DNA of 64,000 bases from Microcoleus sp. EPA2 (GTDB lineage: Bacteria; Cyanobacteriota; Cyanobacteriia; Cyanobacteriales; Microcoleaceae), in the NCBI GenBank assembly GCA_020882975.1, contig JAHRFD010000010.1, positions 115,080 through 179,079 on the forward strand. The letters are read 5' to 3'. The notes under the pieces were generated by a model, which was given only the letters and a program-made list of their open reading frames with translations, was not told the DNA's origin and searched no databases. The translations under genes were made by a program, and so were the position numbers. Positions 36,631-46,381 of the stretch are shown here, piece after piece. Each line of letters begins with the position of its first letter. The stretch's first letter is position 1.

Positions 36631-37740
36631 CTAAACAATGACTAGATTATCTCTGTGAACCACAGTTTCTACTCCTGGATAGCCTAAAATTTCCGCAATT
36701 TTATCTGACTTGCAGCCCTGAATTTGTCTCAATTCTAAACTATGATAATTCACCAGTCCCCTGGCAATTTCTTTGCCTTCTGTGTCGCATAATCGGACGG
36801 CATCTTCTGCTTGAAATTCTCCTTCTATTTGCGAAATTCCCGCAGCTAGCAGCGATTTTCCACTTTGAGTAATCGCGTTGACAGCACCCGCATCTAAGTA
36901 CAGTTTCCCCACAGGAATTAGCACGTTGGCTATCCAATGTTTCCTCGCGTTTACAGGGCGCGGTTGAGGCTCGAATTGGGTACCGATGGACTCTCCGTTG
37001 ATGATTTTTTCAATGTTGGCGGGGAAGCAGCCGTCGGTGATGACGGTACGGACTCCTGATGCTGTGGCGATTCTGGCTGCTTCAATTTTTGTCACCATTC
37101 CGCCGGTGCCCCAACCGCTGCGGGAATCTCCGGTTTGTACCTGAAATTCTGTGAGCTGTGCCATACTTTGGACTAGGGCTATAGGTTGGGCGTCGGGATT
37201 GCTGCGGGGATCGGCGGAATAAAGTCGATCGACATCTGTGAGCACGAATAACCAATCTGCTTCGACTAAGCTGGCTACTAATGCTGAAAGCGTATCGTTA
37301 TCGCCAAATTTTAGTTCATCTACAGCTACAGTATCGTTTTCGTTGACAATCGGAATCACCCCTAATCGCAACAGTTGCCCAAAGGTATTGGAAGCATTAA
37401 CATAACTACTACGCTGCACTAAATCGTGGCGTGTTAGTAAAACTTGGGCGATCGGCTGTTGTAGAGTAGTAAACAAGTCATCGTACACCCGCATCAGTCG
37501 CCCTTGTCCTACGGCGGCTACAGCTTGTTTGAGAGCGATATTTCGCGGGCGTTCTGTCAATCCCAAGCGCGCGCAGCCAACTCCAACGGCACCGGAAGAA
37601 ACCAAAACGACTTGATACCCTTGTTGACGCAAATTTGCCAAAACCTCTACTAATGCAGCAATGGTTGAAAGGGCTAAGTTTCCTGTAGTCGATCGAGTGA
37701 GTGTAGAAGTTCCTATTTTAACAACAATAGTTTGAGTCAT
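36631..37740 (-). CDS. proB: Glutamate 5-kinase
   Basis: 369 residues. The amino-acid kinase domain (1-255) has [39 protein letters not shown] and the [12 protein letters not shown] region. A C-terminal PUA domain follows (about 278-365; [25 protein letters not shown] then FQAEDAVRL). It phosphorylates glutamate in the first step of proline synthesis and is normally feedback-inhibited by proline. It lies downstream of yqeG on the same strand with a 270-base repeat-filled gap, so co-transcription is uncertain. proA is not in the window. Confidence 0.95.
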   Translation of the reverse strand: MTQTIVVKIGTSTLTRSTTGNLALSTIAALVEVLANLRQQGYQVVLVSSGAVGVGCARLGLTERPRNIALKQAVAAVGQGRLMRVYDDLFTTLQQPIAQVLLTRHDLVQRSSYVNASNTFGQLLRLGVIPIVNENDTVAVDELKFGDNDTLSALVASLVEADWLFVLTDVDRLYSADPRSNPDAQPIALVQSMAQLTEFQVQTGDSRSGWGTGGMVTKIEAARIATASGVRTVITDGCFPANIEKIINGESIGTQFEPQPRPVNARKHWIANVLIPVGKLYLDAGAVNAITQSGKSLLAAGISQIEGEFQAEDAVRLCDTEGKEIARGLVNYHSLELRQIQGCKSDKIAEILGYPGVETVVHRDNLVIV

Positions 37741-37835
37741 TTGTTATTGGTTGTTTGTTATTTGTTATTTGTTATTGGTTGTTTGTTATTAGTTGTTTGT
37801 TATTTGTTATTTGCTGTTTGTTGTTTTTTATTGGT
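37741..37835. repeat. STRR array, TTATTGG/TTGTTTG/TTATTTG heptamers
   Basis: A run of TTATTGGT, TGTTTGT and TATTTGT heptamer variants lies immediately upstream of proB. The rest of the gap to 38014 has two more such stretches (about 37868-37910 and 37976-38020) and no gene. Confidence 0.75.
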
Positions 37836-38014
37836 TATTGGTGCTGCCAGCCAGCGAGGCGTCGAAGGGTTATTGGTTGTTGCTCATTGGGAGCAAATAA
37901 CAAATAACCAACGACTACCGTTATACTCCGCGAGTTTTTAATCGCCAGCCCCGCCCCTAAAAAAACACAAAAAAAACAACAAGTAACAAATAACTAATAA
38001 CAAATAACTAATGA

Positions 38015-38536
38015 CTAATCTTTAGTTTTCAGAGATGCGCCCAAAGCTTGAGAAACCCAAACTTCAAAAGAGCGTACCGGATATTTCCTCACCGCATCCC
38101 CAGCATCTACCATGGGTTCTACTAAAATAGTGAACATACCCAAACGATTGCCTGCTAAAACATCGGTAAAAAGTCGATCGCCCACCATCGCCACCTGTCC
38201 CACGGGCAAATCCATCGCATCCAGTGCTCTGCGTAATTTGCGACGCGAGGGTTTAGCAGCACCAGTGATGTATGGTAGATTCAAAGAATCCGCTATTCGA
38301 CCAATCCGATTTTGACTTAAATTATTACTGGCCAACCATAGGGATACCACGGGCTTAATCTCTTTTACCCACAAACTGAGTTCGGGAGAAGCATTTGATG
38401 CTGTGATAGGGACGAGAGTTTCATCCACATCTAACACTAATCCTTTTATGTGATATTTCTGAAGAATATCAGCCGTTAAATTCACGACAGCAGTGCCAAG
38501 AACTAAATCGGGCTGTAGTAGTTTACCCCAAGACAT
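38015..38536 (-). CDS. YqeG-family HAD-IIIA phosphatase
   Basis: 173 residues. HAD motif I is GLVLDVDETLVP (Asp36 and Asp38), motif II ASNN, the conserved lysine in AKPSRRKLRRAL, and motif IV MVGDRLFTDVLAGN. YqeG proteins are HAD phosphatases of the type that includes the mitochondrial PGP phosphatase Gep4/PTPMT-like branch, and a phosphatidylglycerol-phosphate substrate has been proposed for some members; phosphatidylglycerol is essential for photosystems, so this is an attractive inference. It lies downstream of mltG on the same strand. Confidence 0.88.
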   Translation of the reverse strand: MSWGKLLQPDLVLGTAVVNLTADILQKYHIKGLVLDVDETLVPITASNASPELSLWVKEIKPVVSLWLASNNLSQNRIGRIADSLNLPYITGAAKPSRRKLRRALDAMDLPVGQVAMVGDRLFTDVLAGNRLGMFTILVEPMVDAGDAVRKYPVRSFEVWVSQALGASLKTKD

Positions 38537-38703
38537 AATTATTTTAGATTTTAGATTTTAAATTTTAGATTTGGAATTGGGCATTGGGTCTTGGTTATTG
38601 AGAATGTATTACTTGTTATTTATTCCTGCTTTTTTGTTGGTGATAATTACCCATTACCAATGACCCATTACCAATTACCAATTACCCATTGTCTCCTATT
38701 CTG

Positions 38704-39828
38704 CTATTGCCCCGATCGCACTTTTTGGTCAATTTGAGCCACAGCAGCATCGTGTTCCGCCTGAGTGCGGCTGAAAATGTGAGTGCCGTCATACCGCGCC
38801 ATAAAATACAAATATTCCGTATTTTCAGGAGCCAGAGTCGCTTCCAGACTCGCGATTCCCGGAGCTGCGATCGGAGTTGGTGGTAGTCCTGCGTTTATAT
38901 AAGTATTGTAAGGAGAAGGCGTTTCTACCTGCTTAAAAGTCAGAGGCTTTTCCTTAGTTTGCCTGATGCCCAGAGCATATTCAACAGTCGGATCGGAACC
39001 CAACGGCATACCCTTTTTCAGACGGTTGTTGAATACCCCAGAAATGCGGTTGCGCTCACTGGCAACCACAGCTTCTTTTTCCACAATACTCGCCAAAGTG
39101 ACCCACTCTTTCAAATCCAGCTTAGTATTTTTCTGATTTTTTTGATAGACCGGCAGAGCCACCTGCTCGAAACGGCTGAGCATTTGCTTAATCACAGCTT
39201 CTGGGGTGATAGCATCCCCGTCTAGCTGATAAGTATCCGGGTACAAAAAACCTTCCAAATGAGGCAAACCGCTCGGTAGCCAAGGGTATTGAGCGTAGGG
39301 AACTTGAGTCACCACCGCCATAAAATTCTTAGCTGGGAAAAAACCTTGTGCTTCAAAATAAGCGCTCATTTGTGTGAGCGACCAACCTTCGGGAATCGTG
39401 AAACTTTGCTGTACAACTTCACCTTTCCAAATTTTGTCAGCCACAGCGCTCAGTGGCTGAGTGGGTGACAGTTGGTAAGTCCCTGCTTTAAAACCTCCCT
39501 CCCGGTTTTGCAGAGTCAACCAGCGGGCCCACATATTCCATGCAGAGGCCGATCTAATTAACCCCGCAGCTTCCAAATCTCGTCCGATTTGTTGGCTAGA
39601 AGTACCTTCGGGAATTTGGATAGAAACAGCATTTGTGACTGCTGGGGTCGTTGACTCAGCAGCTAGTTTAGCAGGGGCGGAAGCCCAGCTCCACCAAGCC
39701 CAGCCCTGCCAAGCGCACACGCCCCAAACCGCCGGGAGTAACGCCAGGTAAAACAACCATTTAGAAACTTGCGGAGTACCTTTTCGACCCTCGCGCGCGC
39801 TGCTTTTTGTCAGTTGTTCTCGATCCAT
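38704..39828 (-). CDS. mltG: Endolytic transglycosylase MltG (YceG)
   Basis: 374 residues from ATG 39828, preceded by GAAGGG. A single N-terminal TM helix (about 23-50) anchors it, followed by a LysM-like subdomain (IQIPEGTSSQQIGRDLEAAG) and the YceG catalytic domain with the active-site Glu in LASIVEKEAV (about residue 250). GVFNNRLKKGMPLGSDPTV, SPYNTYINAGLPPTPIAAPG and the closing YLYFMARYDGTHIFSRT are all strong family signatures. It cuts nascent glycan strands and so ends peptidoglycan polymerisation. The order ruvX, DUF3727, mltG, yqeG on one strand suggests an operon. Confidence 0.95.
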   Translation of the reverse strand: MDREQLTKSSAREGRKGTPQVSKWLFYLALLPAVWGVCAWQGWAWWSWASAPAKLAAESTTPAVTNAVSIQIPEGTSSQQIGRDLEAAGLIRSASAWNMWARWLTLQNREGGFKAGTYQLSPTQPLSAVADKIWKGEVVQQSFTIPEGWSLTQMSAYFEAQGFFPAKNFMAVVTQVPYAQYPWLPSGLPHLEGFLYPDTYQLDGDAITPEAVIKQMLSRFEQVALPVYQKNQKNTKLDLKEWVTLASIVEKEAVVASERNRISGVFNNRLKKGMPLGSDPTVEYALGIRQTKEKPLTFKQVETPSPYNTYINAGLPPTPIAAPGIASLEATLAPENTEYLYFMARYDGTHIFSRTQAEHDAAVAQIDQKVRSGQ

Positions 39829-39854
39829 AGTCCCTTCTGCCTTCAATTTAAGAT

Positions 39855-40433
39855 CTAATCAAGCTCGTCAAAGAACTGGTCTTCTAGCATGGGTAACATA
39901 GGTTCCAGTCTTTCAAACTCTTCTTCCGAGAGCAATTCTGGCTGACCGTCATCATTCATTCTAGCTAAGATAAAGAACGGGTCGAGAGGCGTATAAATAG
40001 CATATTCCTGCTCTTCGTGATAGAAGCTGGTCAACCACATCAATTCCTCAAAATCTGACTCCTGCTCTGGATCGGCATCTGGCTCGGCATCCTCGTCGGG
40101 AAAATCTGGCAATTCGCCAATTACCGTCAGAGTCACAGCCGTGCGCCGGAGTGTTAAGTTCTGCTCTTGCAGGACAACTCTAGCGGTATCAAAAATTTTG
40201 TCAATTTCGGTCTCGTCTTCTACGGGAACTGCTGCTTCGTCGCTTGTTTCGTCTCCGTTCCAAGTAAAAATTTCTACTGGTGAGTCAATGGGAAGCAGTA
40301 AAGCGTATTCTTGACCTTCTAAGTCCATAGAATATTCTATGTTGCAAGTCAGCGATCGCCCAACTTCGTCAGTCAGGGTGACGGAAACTGCGTCGGATTT
40401 GCTATTCTGTTTGCGGTATGGGGATGAGGACAT
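39855..40433 (-). CDS. DUF3727 / DUF1292-like acidic protein
   Basis: 192 residues, strongly acidic. The first half (VSVTLTDEVGRSLTCNIEYS, then GQEYALLLPIDSPVEIF) resembles the small YrzB/DUF1292 module of Firmicutes. A second related half follows an Asp/Glu-rich linker (EELMWLTSFYHEEQEYAIYT then PLDPFFILAR), which suggests an internal duplication. Function unknown. It sits between ruvX and mltG, 26 bases from the mltG start, matching the position of yrzB between yrrK and yrrL in Bacillus. Confidence 0.85.
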   Translation of the reverse strand: MSSSPYRKQNSKSDAVSVTLTDEVGRSLTCNIEYSMDLEGQEYALLLPIDSPVEIFTWNGDETSDEAAVPVEDETEIDKIFDTARVVLQEQNLTLRRTAVTLTVIGELPDFPDEDAEPDADPEQESDFEELMWLTSFYHEEQEYAIYTPLDPFFILARMNDDGQPELLSEEEFERLEPMLPMLEDQFFDELD

Positions 40434-40602
40434 CGCGTGTATCTTATTTTCCTTCTTCAGTACCGAGTTTACTGGGAAATTTTCGGCCGTGCGTCAACGG
40501 TTACAGGTGTGCGTAGCAAACTTGCACAACTAGGATATCACGGCTTTGTTAAGCTGCTGCGAAATTGCTAATGAGGCCAAGGCCATGGGGCCATCGATCT
40601 GC

Positions 40603-41040
40603 CTATGCTTGCCTTCTGTCGTCTAGCCAGCGCTGTAATATTAGGGCTGCGGCTTTGCGATCGATCAAACCTTTGTTTTGCGAGGGCGAAATTCCTTGTG
40701 CTTGGATGAGTTCCTCTGCGTGAACAGAAGTCAAGCGCTCATCCACGTATTCTAGAGGCAGTTCTAAGGCTCTGGCGATGCGAGTGGCATATTTCTGTAC
40801 CTGTCGGGCTTGGGGGCCTACGTCTCCGCTCAGGGAGTAGGGCAAGCCTGACACCAAAATTTGCACATTCCGCTCTTGGACGAGCTGTCTGATGTAAGCT
40901 ACGTCTCGATCGAAGGAGGAGCGCACTAGAGTTGTAATACCCGTAGCGATTAAACCAGTGCCATCACACCCGGCGATGCCGACTCGTTTGAGTCCGATAT
41001 CTAGTCCTAGTGCTGAAATCCACAATTTTTGGTCTGACAT
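40603..41040 (-). CDS. ruvX: RuvX/YqgF-family Holliday junction resolvase-like nuclease
   Basis: 145 residues, the usual length. An RNase H-like core is visible: ALGLDIGLKRVGIAGCD with the first Asp, the ILVSGLPYSLSGDVGPQA strand with the conserved Gly-Leu-Pro, then LEYVDERLTSVHAEEL with acidic catalytic residues, and the end DRKAAALILQRWLD. Homologues process 5' ends of pre-16S rRNA or resolve branched DNA; which role applies here is not visible. It starts the reverse-strand group with DUF3727 and mltG. Confidence 0.93.
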   Translation of the reverse strand: MSDQKLWISALGLDIGLKRVGIAGCDGTGLIATGITTLVRSSFDRDVAYIRQLVQERNVQILVSGLPYSLSGDVGPQARQVQKYATRIARALELPLEYVDERLTSVHAEELIQAQGISPSQNKGLIDRKAAALILQRWLDDRRQA

Positions 41041-41087
41041 GATCGATTGATTTGAGAGTTAGTTAGTCCTCCCAAAATTCTTGTTTA

Positions 41088-41133
41088 ACGAACCGCGAAG
41101 ACGCGAAGGACGCTAAGAAATCAGAGAAGGGAG
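41088..41133. repeat. A-family fragment
   Basis: ACGAACCGCGAAGACGCGAA and GGACGCTAAG match the A-element interior, upstream of ruvX. Confidence 0.5.
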
Positions 41134-41195
41134 AAGGGAAGAAAGCAGGAAGTAATTGATTTTTTTTTCTACTTTCTGCTTTCAAATATTAATTA

Positions 41196-42518
41196 TTAAC
41201 TTTTTTCTGGCGAGTCTCCGTCTTGAGGCAATTCTGGGAATTTTACAGGTATGATGCTGCTGTTATCTGTTGCTGCTGATTCAGAGTTTTGAAAGTTCAA
41301 GGGGTTAATTTGATTGCCTTGGTTGTTTCCTGAGTCTGTCAACAGGGGTTTAATCTCTGAGGATGGGGCGCCGGCTGGTTCGGCTGCGATCGGTCCTAGC
41401 CACGACATCCTACCGGGTACGGGTTTGCGAGTTGGCTGGAAGCTTTGCAGCATTTCTGATAGCTGGAGTCCTTCGAGTGAGACCAATTTGGACTCGCGTA
41501 ATTTGTGCCATACCGATCGCGACATCAGCAAACTGTGTTCCACACGCACGGCTCCAAATTGCTCTAAATAAGCTTCTCGTTCGGGTTGATAATCAGCGGA
41601 AGCTAGGTTTAGGCTTTGTACTGGAAAATCTTGGACGAGGCGGGCCATTTGGGATAGCAGTTCTGGGTAGAGCCAGGTGTAGGCTGGGTGTACGGTCAAT
41701 TGGGCGACGTGAGGCTCGTTACCGCTGCGGGATAGCTGCACTTGAAAGTAGCCGATCGCAGCTTTCCGCTGTGGTTCAAATACGTAAGCACTGACTACTT
41801 CTGTTTTTGCTAACCACTGTCTGACACCTTCGATCAAAGCACCTAAAAAACTGGTTTTGAAGTCTTGAATGTGGCGATCGAATACTTGCCGCACTTGCGG
41901 TGGCATGGATGCGGTATCTAGTTGATAAAGTAACTGAGCGTCGGCATTGCTCACCGGCAGCAGGTTGGGCAAATCTGGGGTAGAAATGGCCATTTCTTGA
42001 AGACGTTCTGGGCCGATCGTCCAATAGGTCATCTGGGCCAAAGGTTGAAACCCATTTTGCCGATACAAAGCCAGGGCAGATTTGTCGCCCACATTCACTT
42101 CCAGCAGCCATGTTCTAGCCTCCCACACTGCCTCGAAGCAGTGTCGCAGTAGCATGGAACCAATTCCTTTGCTACGGGCTTCTGAGTCTACGCCGATGCG
42201 ATCGATCCGCCAAGTGCTGCGGGTGCGGTTGAAGGGAGAAATCTGAATTACGCCCTTAACAATACCCTCTTCTTCAGCAACATGAGCCCTAAACAGCGAC
42301 TGAAAAGGGTTAGGAAACAGGCTTAAAATCTTTAGGAGTCCGTACCAACGGCGAAGTTGGTGCAACTTGCGGTTCAATACCAAGTCTGGGCTTGCGCCCT
42401 TGGGGTTTTCTGCCTCGTCGGTTGTTTCCGCGCAAAGTTGTTCCATCGCCTCTATGTCGCGATATTGAAAGGGGCGAATCGCAACCTGGTTTTGGTTTGG
42501 GGAATGGAGTGAAGTCAT
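41196..42518 (-). CDS. GNAT-family N-acetyltransferase, double-domain
   Basis: 440 residues. The N-terminal GNAT domain (about 12-180) has the acetyl-CoA loop RSKGIGSMLLRHC after WRIDRIGVDSEA, and the closing ALALYRQNGFQPLAQMTYW. A second, weaker GNAT-like unit (about 185-345) has AIGYFQVQLS and HVAQLTVHPAYTWLYPELLS but lacks the Arg-x-x-Gly acetyl-CoA loop, so it may only bind or be structural. The last 75 residues are low complexity. The substrate is unknown. It is preceded by AT-rich direct repeats at 42540-42700 and stands alone on its strand. Confidence 0.82.
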   Translation of the reverse strand: MTSLHSPNQNQVAIRPFQYRDIEAMEQLCAETTDEAENPKGASPDLVLNRKLHQLRRWYGLLKILSLFPNPFQSLFRAHVAEEEGIVKGVIQISPFNRTRSTWRIDRIGVDSEARSKGIGSMLLRHCFEAVWEARTWLLEVNVGDKSALALYRQNGFQPLAQMTYWTIGPERLQEMAISTPDLPNLLPVSNADAQLLYQLDTASMPPQVRQVFDRHIQDFKTSFLGALIEGVRQWLAKTEVVSAYVFEPQRKAAIGYFQVQLSRSGNEPHVAQLTVHPAYTWLYPELLSQMARLVQDFPVQSLNLASADYQPEREAYLEQFGAVRVEHSLLMSRSVWHKLRESKLVSLEGLQLSEMLQSFQPTRKPVPGRMSWLGPIAAEPAGAPSSEIKPLLTDSGNNQGNQINPLNFQNSESAATDNSSIIPVKFPELPQDGDSPEKS

Positions 42519-42702
42519 AGCACGAAAGTGGGGAATAGAAAATTAAAAATTAAAAATTAAAACTTTCCAAAGGGGAAGAATTAAGGAAATTTTGAGTTTT
42601 GAATTCATTGCTGATAACTCAAAAATTTTCTCTTCTCTTCCCTTCTTCCTTGGATTAAAAATTAAAAATTTCTTTTTTAATTTTTAATTTTTAATTTTTA
42701 AC

Positions 42703-43893
42703 TCAAGATTGCTTTGGCATGGGTCGAATTACAACCACCGGTGTGCGCTCATCTGCATTGCCTGCGGGGTTGCTACGCAAGGCTTGCTCTAAAAATGTTA
42801 CCGATAAATCGGAGGTCGCTGCTAATATCTTAACTGCTTTCAAGTCATTAGCGTCTACGATCGCCGCGGCAAGTCCGGTTTCTCGTTGAATTTCTTCTAC
42901 AACTTGCTGGGGATTGTCCGGTCCAAGCACGATAAATTGGTCAAAGGGAGGTAATGTGCCCGTAACATCGTCAATCAGTCTAGCTTGTTCCCCTGCTAGT
43001 TGGTAGAAGACTCCCGGTTTACCCAATACTTTAGCTACAGCGCCGATCGCAAATGCTGCAACAACCCGCCAAGGCCCGACTACATCCACCAAAGTCTGCA
43101 TCCCACAGGCTGTAGCCAAACTCGATGTGGGTAAGAAAAACAAGCAAACTCGCTTAGCCGCCCATCCGGGTTTGACTTCGCTGGGATGGCGGTAACGTCC
43201 CTGCATCAAAGCTAAGGGAGTTTCTGCTAGGGCGACAATATCTCCTTTCTGGGCGCGGGGAAGCACGTAACGCTTGACAATTTCGACAGGATTGTCTACT
43301 TCTGTCAGGATGTGGGTGCGAATTGGCAAAACTTCTGCAACTCCGACATTACGCGCATTGGGTACTGTCTCGGAGTTGGGAAATTGCAGCGGTACTACGA
43401 CGTGGCGGACTTTCGGGATGCGGCCGCCTGGGCCGTAGGTGGTGAAATGTACTTGCACCCAAGCTGACTGTAGCTTGCTTAAATCTTGTCCGTGAATGTC
43501 TATGGAGACTTTGATTTTTGTCGATTTTTGGGCTTTGACTATGTAGCCGAACCAGTAATCGTCGGCTCTAGCTGATGCGTCTTTGTGGCAAGGAATCACC
43601 TTTGTCTTGGAAGTCACATCATCCAAACTGCCATCTGAGATCAGTTTCACCTCTGCACGCACTTCCGGCAACATAATCTCAAACCGCTGTGTGAGGTTGC
43701 GGAACTCCATTTCCCCTACTAACAGGTAGTGGTTGGCTTCGTTTATGGCTAAGTGCCATTCTCCGGCTGTGAGTTCTAGTTTATTTCCACGGGGAAGCAG
43801 GCGATAGTTCAACTCCAGGCCTAGCCCGCCTAATGCTAGCAGCGAACCTGCTGCTGCGATTCCTGTTGCTAAAGTTTCAATCACTCTAATCAC
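42703..43893 (-). CDS. CofE-like (F420-0 glutamate ligase-like) protein
   Basis: 396 residues. A short N-terminal hydrophobic segment (GIAAAGSLLALGGLGLEL) precedes a beta-rich region. The C-terminal two thirds look like the F420-0:gamma-glutamyl ligase fold: VLPIRTHILTEVDNPVEIV, RAQKGDIVALAETPLALMQG, then TGTLPPFDQFIVLGPDNPQQ and AAIVDANDLKAVKILAATSD. Filamentous cyanobacteria commonly carry such a protein, usually annotated from this similarity, without it being shown to act on F420. The assignment is by motif memory, so the activity is uncertain. The membrane-proximal N-terminus is unlike true CofE. Confidence 0.6.
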   Translation of the reverse strand: MIRVIETLATGIAAAGSLLALGGLGLELNYRLLPRGNKLELTAGEWHLAINEANHYLLVGEMEFRNLTQRFEIMLPEVRAEVKLISDGSLDDVTSKTKVIPCHKDASARADDYWFGYIVKAQKSTKIKVSIDIHGQDLSKLQSAWVQVHFTTYGPGGRIPKVRHVVVPLQFPNSETVPNARNVGVAEVLPIRTHILTEVDNPVEIVKRYVLPRAQKGDIVALAETPLALMQGRYRHPSEVKPGWAAKRVCLFFLPTSSLATACGMQTLVDVVGPWRVVAAFAIGAVAKVLGKPGVFYQLAGEQARLIDDVTGTLPPFDQFIVLGPDNPQQVVEEIQRETGLAAAIVDANDLKAVKILAATSDLSVTFLEQALRSNPAGNADERTPVVVIRPMPKQS

Positions 43894-44147
43894 CGCTAAT
43901 AATAATTTCTGTTTACTGTAGTCGATCTCGGTTACTTCGATCGCCGATCCGGTAGTAATTGAAGTTCTGGGGATTGTTGGGGCCGCTGGGCTATCTGTGG
44001 CGAGGTTGGGGATGGGATGTGCGATCGGGCTTTAACAAAATCAACTAAATGTTAGAATTCCGACAAAGTTCTTCAACAGATTTCATTGGTAGATAAAGCT
44101 TCATCGGGTAGCCATAAATTCTACCCGAACAGGTCTTATCCCGGTTT

Positions 44148-45248
44148 TTATCCCAACCTTGCTCTCAATTCATCCGCCGATAATCGAGGCAATTGTTCTA
44201 CAAAAAATGTCAATTCATCCACAGGAAATGCTAATAAATTGGTAAGGGCTGTAGGCAGAAGCTCGCCCAACTCACTTTGGCGCATTTTTAAGACATTTTC
44301 GGCTAATAGTCTGACCGCTTGTTGTCTTCCTGCTTCATCGACTGTCAGCATCGATATTGCCAGCAACAGTACCGTAAATTCCGCAGCCTGCAACTTGGAT
44401 ATTGCAGATAAAAAAGCAGTCATTTTTGAATTAATTTCTCCAAATCGCCCTCGCAGAAAATTTTCTAAAATCAAGCGTTGTTGTGCTTGTCTACCTTGTT
44501 CAATTCCTTGTTCAATTCCTTGTTCAATTCCTTGTTGTTGTGCGGCTTCTAACTGTTCTCGAAAAAGTGATGGAATCGCCATAATTAACTCCCGCTCTTC
44601 TGGCTGTAACTCCTGTTGGGTATCTGTTACTAAGTTTGACTGTAACTGATACAACAATTCTAGCGCGATAATCCGTAACGGATCGTCTGTTGCTAAACTG
44701 CTCAACTGGGCGATCGCCCGTTGCTGCACTTTCCCTTTGCCCAAAATCCTCAGCCACAGGGTTTCTGGGGTTTCTGGCAATTGGTGGATCGCTACAATTG
44801 CCGATTTTAAATGCCTTGGTAAAAAATAAACTCCCTCGCTCCAATGCTCAGGGTTTGGTATCGCACAAAAACCCTCCACCAATCCTTTCGATGCTGTAGG
44901 TGTCAAAATCCACAGTCTCGGTAACTGAGCATCGTCATAGCGAGTATTTTCTCTTCTGGCTTGCCGCTCCAATTCACCTCGTAAATCCCATAACTTACTC
45001 ATGCAGCTAATCACTTCGCCGACAGTTACGGGATTGCGAAACGGTTCAAAAATTGCCGTCGTCTCAGCCATTTTTCCCAACAATCCTAAAGTTGCTGAAT
45101 ATTCAGGAATTACAGCGTTGGGAGTGAAATAAACATCTATTTCTCGCACTTCTGCTGTAACATCGCGCCCGATATTTACCGTTCCGATAGGAGACAGCAG
45201 TTCTGTCAACAATTCTTTGGCAAAGCGATCGTGTATAAATCGCGTCAT
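44148..45248 (-). CDS. PD-(D/E)XK nuclease / DUF4351-like family protein
   Basis: 366 residues. The start MTRFIHDRFAKELLTELLSP, followed by EVREIDVYFTP, has the Asp-Val-Tyr-Phe strand that carries a nuclease-type acidic residue in this cyanobacterial family related to Rpn/YhgA transposase-like proteins. The middle contains a Gln-Gly-Ile-Glu tandem (GIEQGIEQGIEQGRQ, 12-bp units), and the C-terminus is a helical bundle (FLRGRFGEINSKMTAF, LLPTALTNLLAFP, FVEQLPRLSADEL). The function of these multi-copy proteins is unclear; promotion of recombination is known only for distant Rpn members. It has no partner gene. Confidence 0.75.
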   Translation of the reverse strand: MTRFIHDRFAKELLTELLSPIGTVNIGRDVTAEVREIDVYFTPNAVIPEYSATLGLLGKMAETTAIFEPFRNPVTVGEVISCMSKLWDLRGELERQARRENTRYDDAQLPRLWILTPTASKGLVEGFCAIPNPEHWSEGVYFLPRHLKSAIVAIHQLPETPETLWLRILGKGKVQQRAIAQLSSLATDDPLRIIALELLYQLQSNLVTDTQQELQPEERELIMAIPSLFREQLEAAQQQGIEQGIEQGIEQGRQAQQRLILENFLRGRFGEINSKMTAFLSAISKLQAAEFTVLLLAISMLTVDEAGRQQAVRLLAENVLKMRQSELGELLPTALTNLLAFPVDELTFFVEQLPRLSADELRARLG

Positions 45249-45352
45249 AAAAATTTAGTTGGATATTTACTGATTTAATTTTATCAGGTTATTAGGATAT
45301 TTCACTTATTTTATATGATAAAAACTAGACAGACATAAGAAACTAAATCACC

Positions 45353-45387
45353 TAGAAACCCGACTATTTTAAAAAGTCGGGTTTCTA
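45353..45387 (-). terminator. Terminator-like hairpin
   Basis: A perfect 13-bp stem (TAGAAACCCGACT / AGTCGGGTTTCTA) with loop ATTTTAAAA, 42 bases beyond the stop of the SIMPL gene. Confidence 0.75.
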
Positions 45388-45428
45388 ACAGATCTCGCAT
45401 TTTAAGTTCAATTAGAATGCAGCCCCCA

Positions 45429-46169
45429 TCAATAACTAATTTGCAAAGTCACCGATGCTTCAATCTGTTGTTCCCCTCCCACCACGGGTGTTGTAGCCTC
45501 AGCAGCAACACCACGAGTACCCGCCAATTGCCGATACATAGGAGGCGGCGCGGAAGCACCATTAACTTGAATATTCACAATTTCTCCCCGCTTGAGATTC
45601 AGCGCGCTTAAGACTGCATCAGCTTGCGATTTAGCGTCTTGAGTTGCTGTTTTGAGGGCTTGTTTTCGAGCAGATTCGATCGCACTTTCGACAGCCACAA
45701 AACTCACACCATCAATGCGCGTGGCCCCGGCATTCACTGCATCATCGAGCAAAGTTCCGGCAGATTGAGTATTAATCCGAAAAGTGACGGTATTCGTCGC
45801 TGTATAGCCAGTCAAGCGCTGCTGATTGTTTTCGTAGCTGTAGCTGGGATTGAGGGTGATGCCGGTGGTTTCGAGTTTTTCGACTTGGCGCGATCGCAGT
45901 AACTCTACCACAGCAGACGATCGCCTCGCCGCTTCCTGTTGCACCTCGGCCGCCGTTTTTCCCTGCACCTCAACACCCAAACGAACTTGAGTCTGTGTAG
46001 TCGGAATTACTTCGATCCCCCGCCCAGTAACTGTTAGCGTTCTCAGCCGCTGTTCTTGAGCCCTTGCCTCGCCCAATCCAGTGAAACTAACGAGAGTTAA
46101 GGTTAAACATAAAGCTGTTAGCAGACTGCGGAAATTTATGCGATCGCCAGAACGTAAAATAGGATTCAT
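45429..46169 (-). CDS. SIMPL-domain (DUF541) secreted protein
   Basis: 246 residues from ATG 46169; an upstream open stretch to 46241 is unlikely to be translated. Signal peptide about 1-35 (LLTALCLTLTLVSFTGLG, cleavage after EARA-QE). The SIMPL domain follows: RTLTVTGRGIEVIPTTQTQV, VQGKTAAEVQQEAARRSSAV, GITLNPSYSYENNQQRLTGY and AGATRIDGVSFVAVES. Members are periplasmic or surface proteins of unknown role, sometimes induced by oxidative stress. A terminator-like hairpin lies downstream. Confidence 0.9.
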   Translation of the reverse strand: MNPILRSGDRINFRSLLTALCLTLTLVSFTGLGEARAQEQRLRTLTVTGRGIEVIPTTQTQVRLGVEVQGKTAAEVQQEAARRSSAVVELLRSRQVEKLETTGITLNPSYSYENNQQRLTGYTATNTVTFRINTQSAGTLLDDAVNAGATRIDGVSFVAVESAIESARKQALKTATQDAKSQADAVLSALNLKRGEIVNIQVNGASAPPPMYRQLAGTRGVAAEATTPVVGGEQQIEASVTLQISY

Positions 46170-46269
46170 AAACTTGAATATCCTCACATACAATAGATGG
46201 TATAATCTTATGTTGCAATAGAAATTTTGAGACATCCGCACGGTTACACTTTTAGAAACTTAAATTAAT

Positions 46270-46365
46270 AGGGAATGGGGAATGGGGAATTGGGAATTGG
46301 GAATGGGGAATGGGGAATTGGGAATTGGGAATTGGGAATTGGGAATTGGGAATTGGGAATTGAGC
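46270..46365. repeat. STRR array, GGGAATG/GGGAATT heptamers
   Basis: About 13 heptamers alternating GGGAATG, GGGAATT and TGGGAAT between the SIMPL and YkvA genes. They end about 16 bases before the YkvA start. Confidence 0.85.
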
Positions 46366-46381
46366 GTAGAGTCATTAATAT

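Noticed and set aside
44086..44649. A 187-codon forward frame rich in Asn, Ser and Cys
   Set aside because: It is antisense to the PD-(D/E)XK-like gene, which has coherent protein sequence and a proper start.
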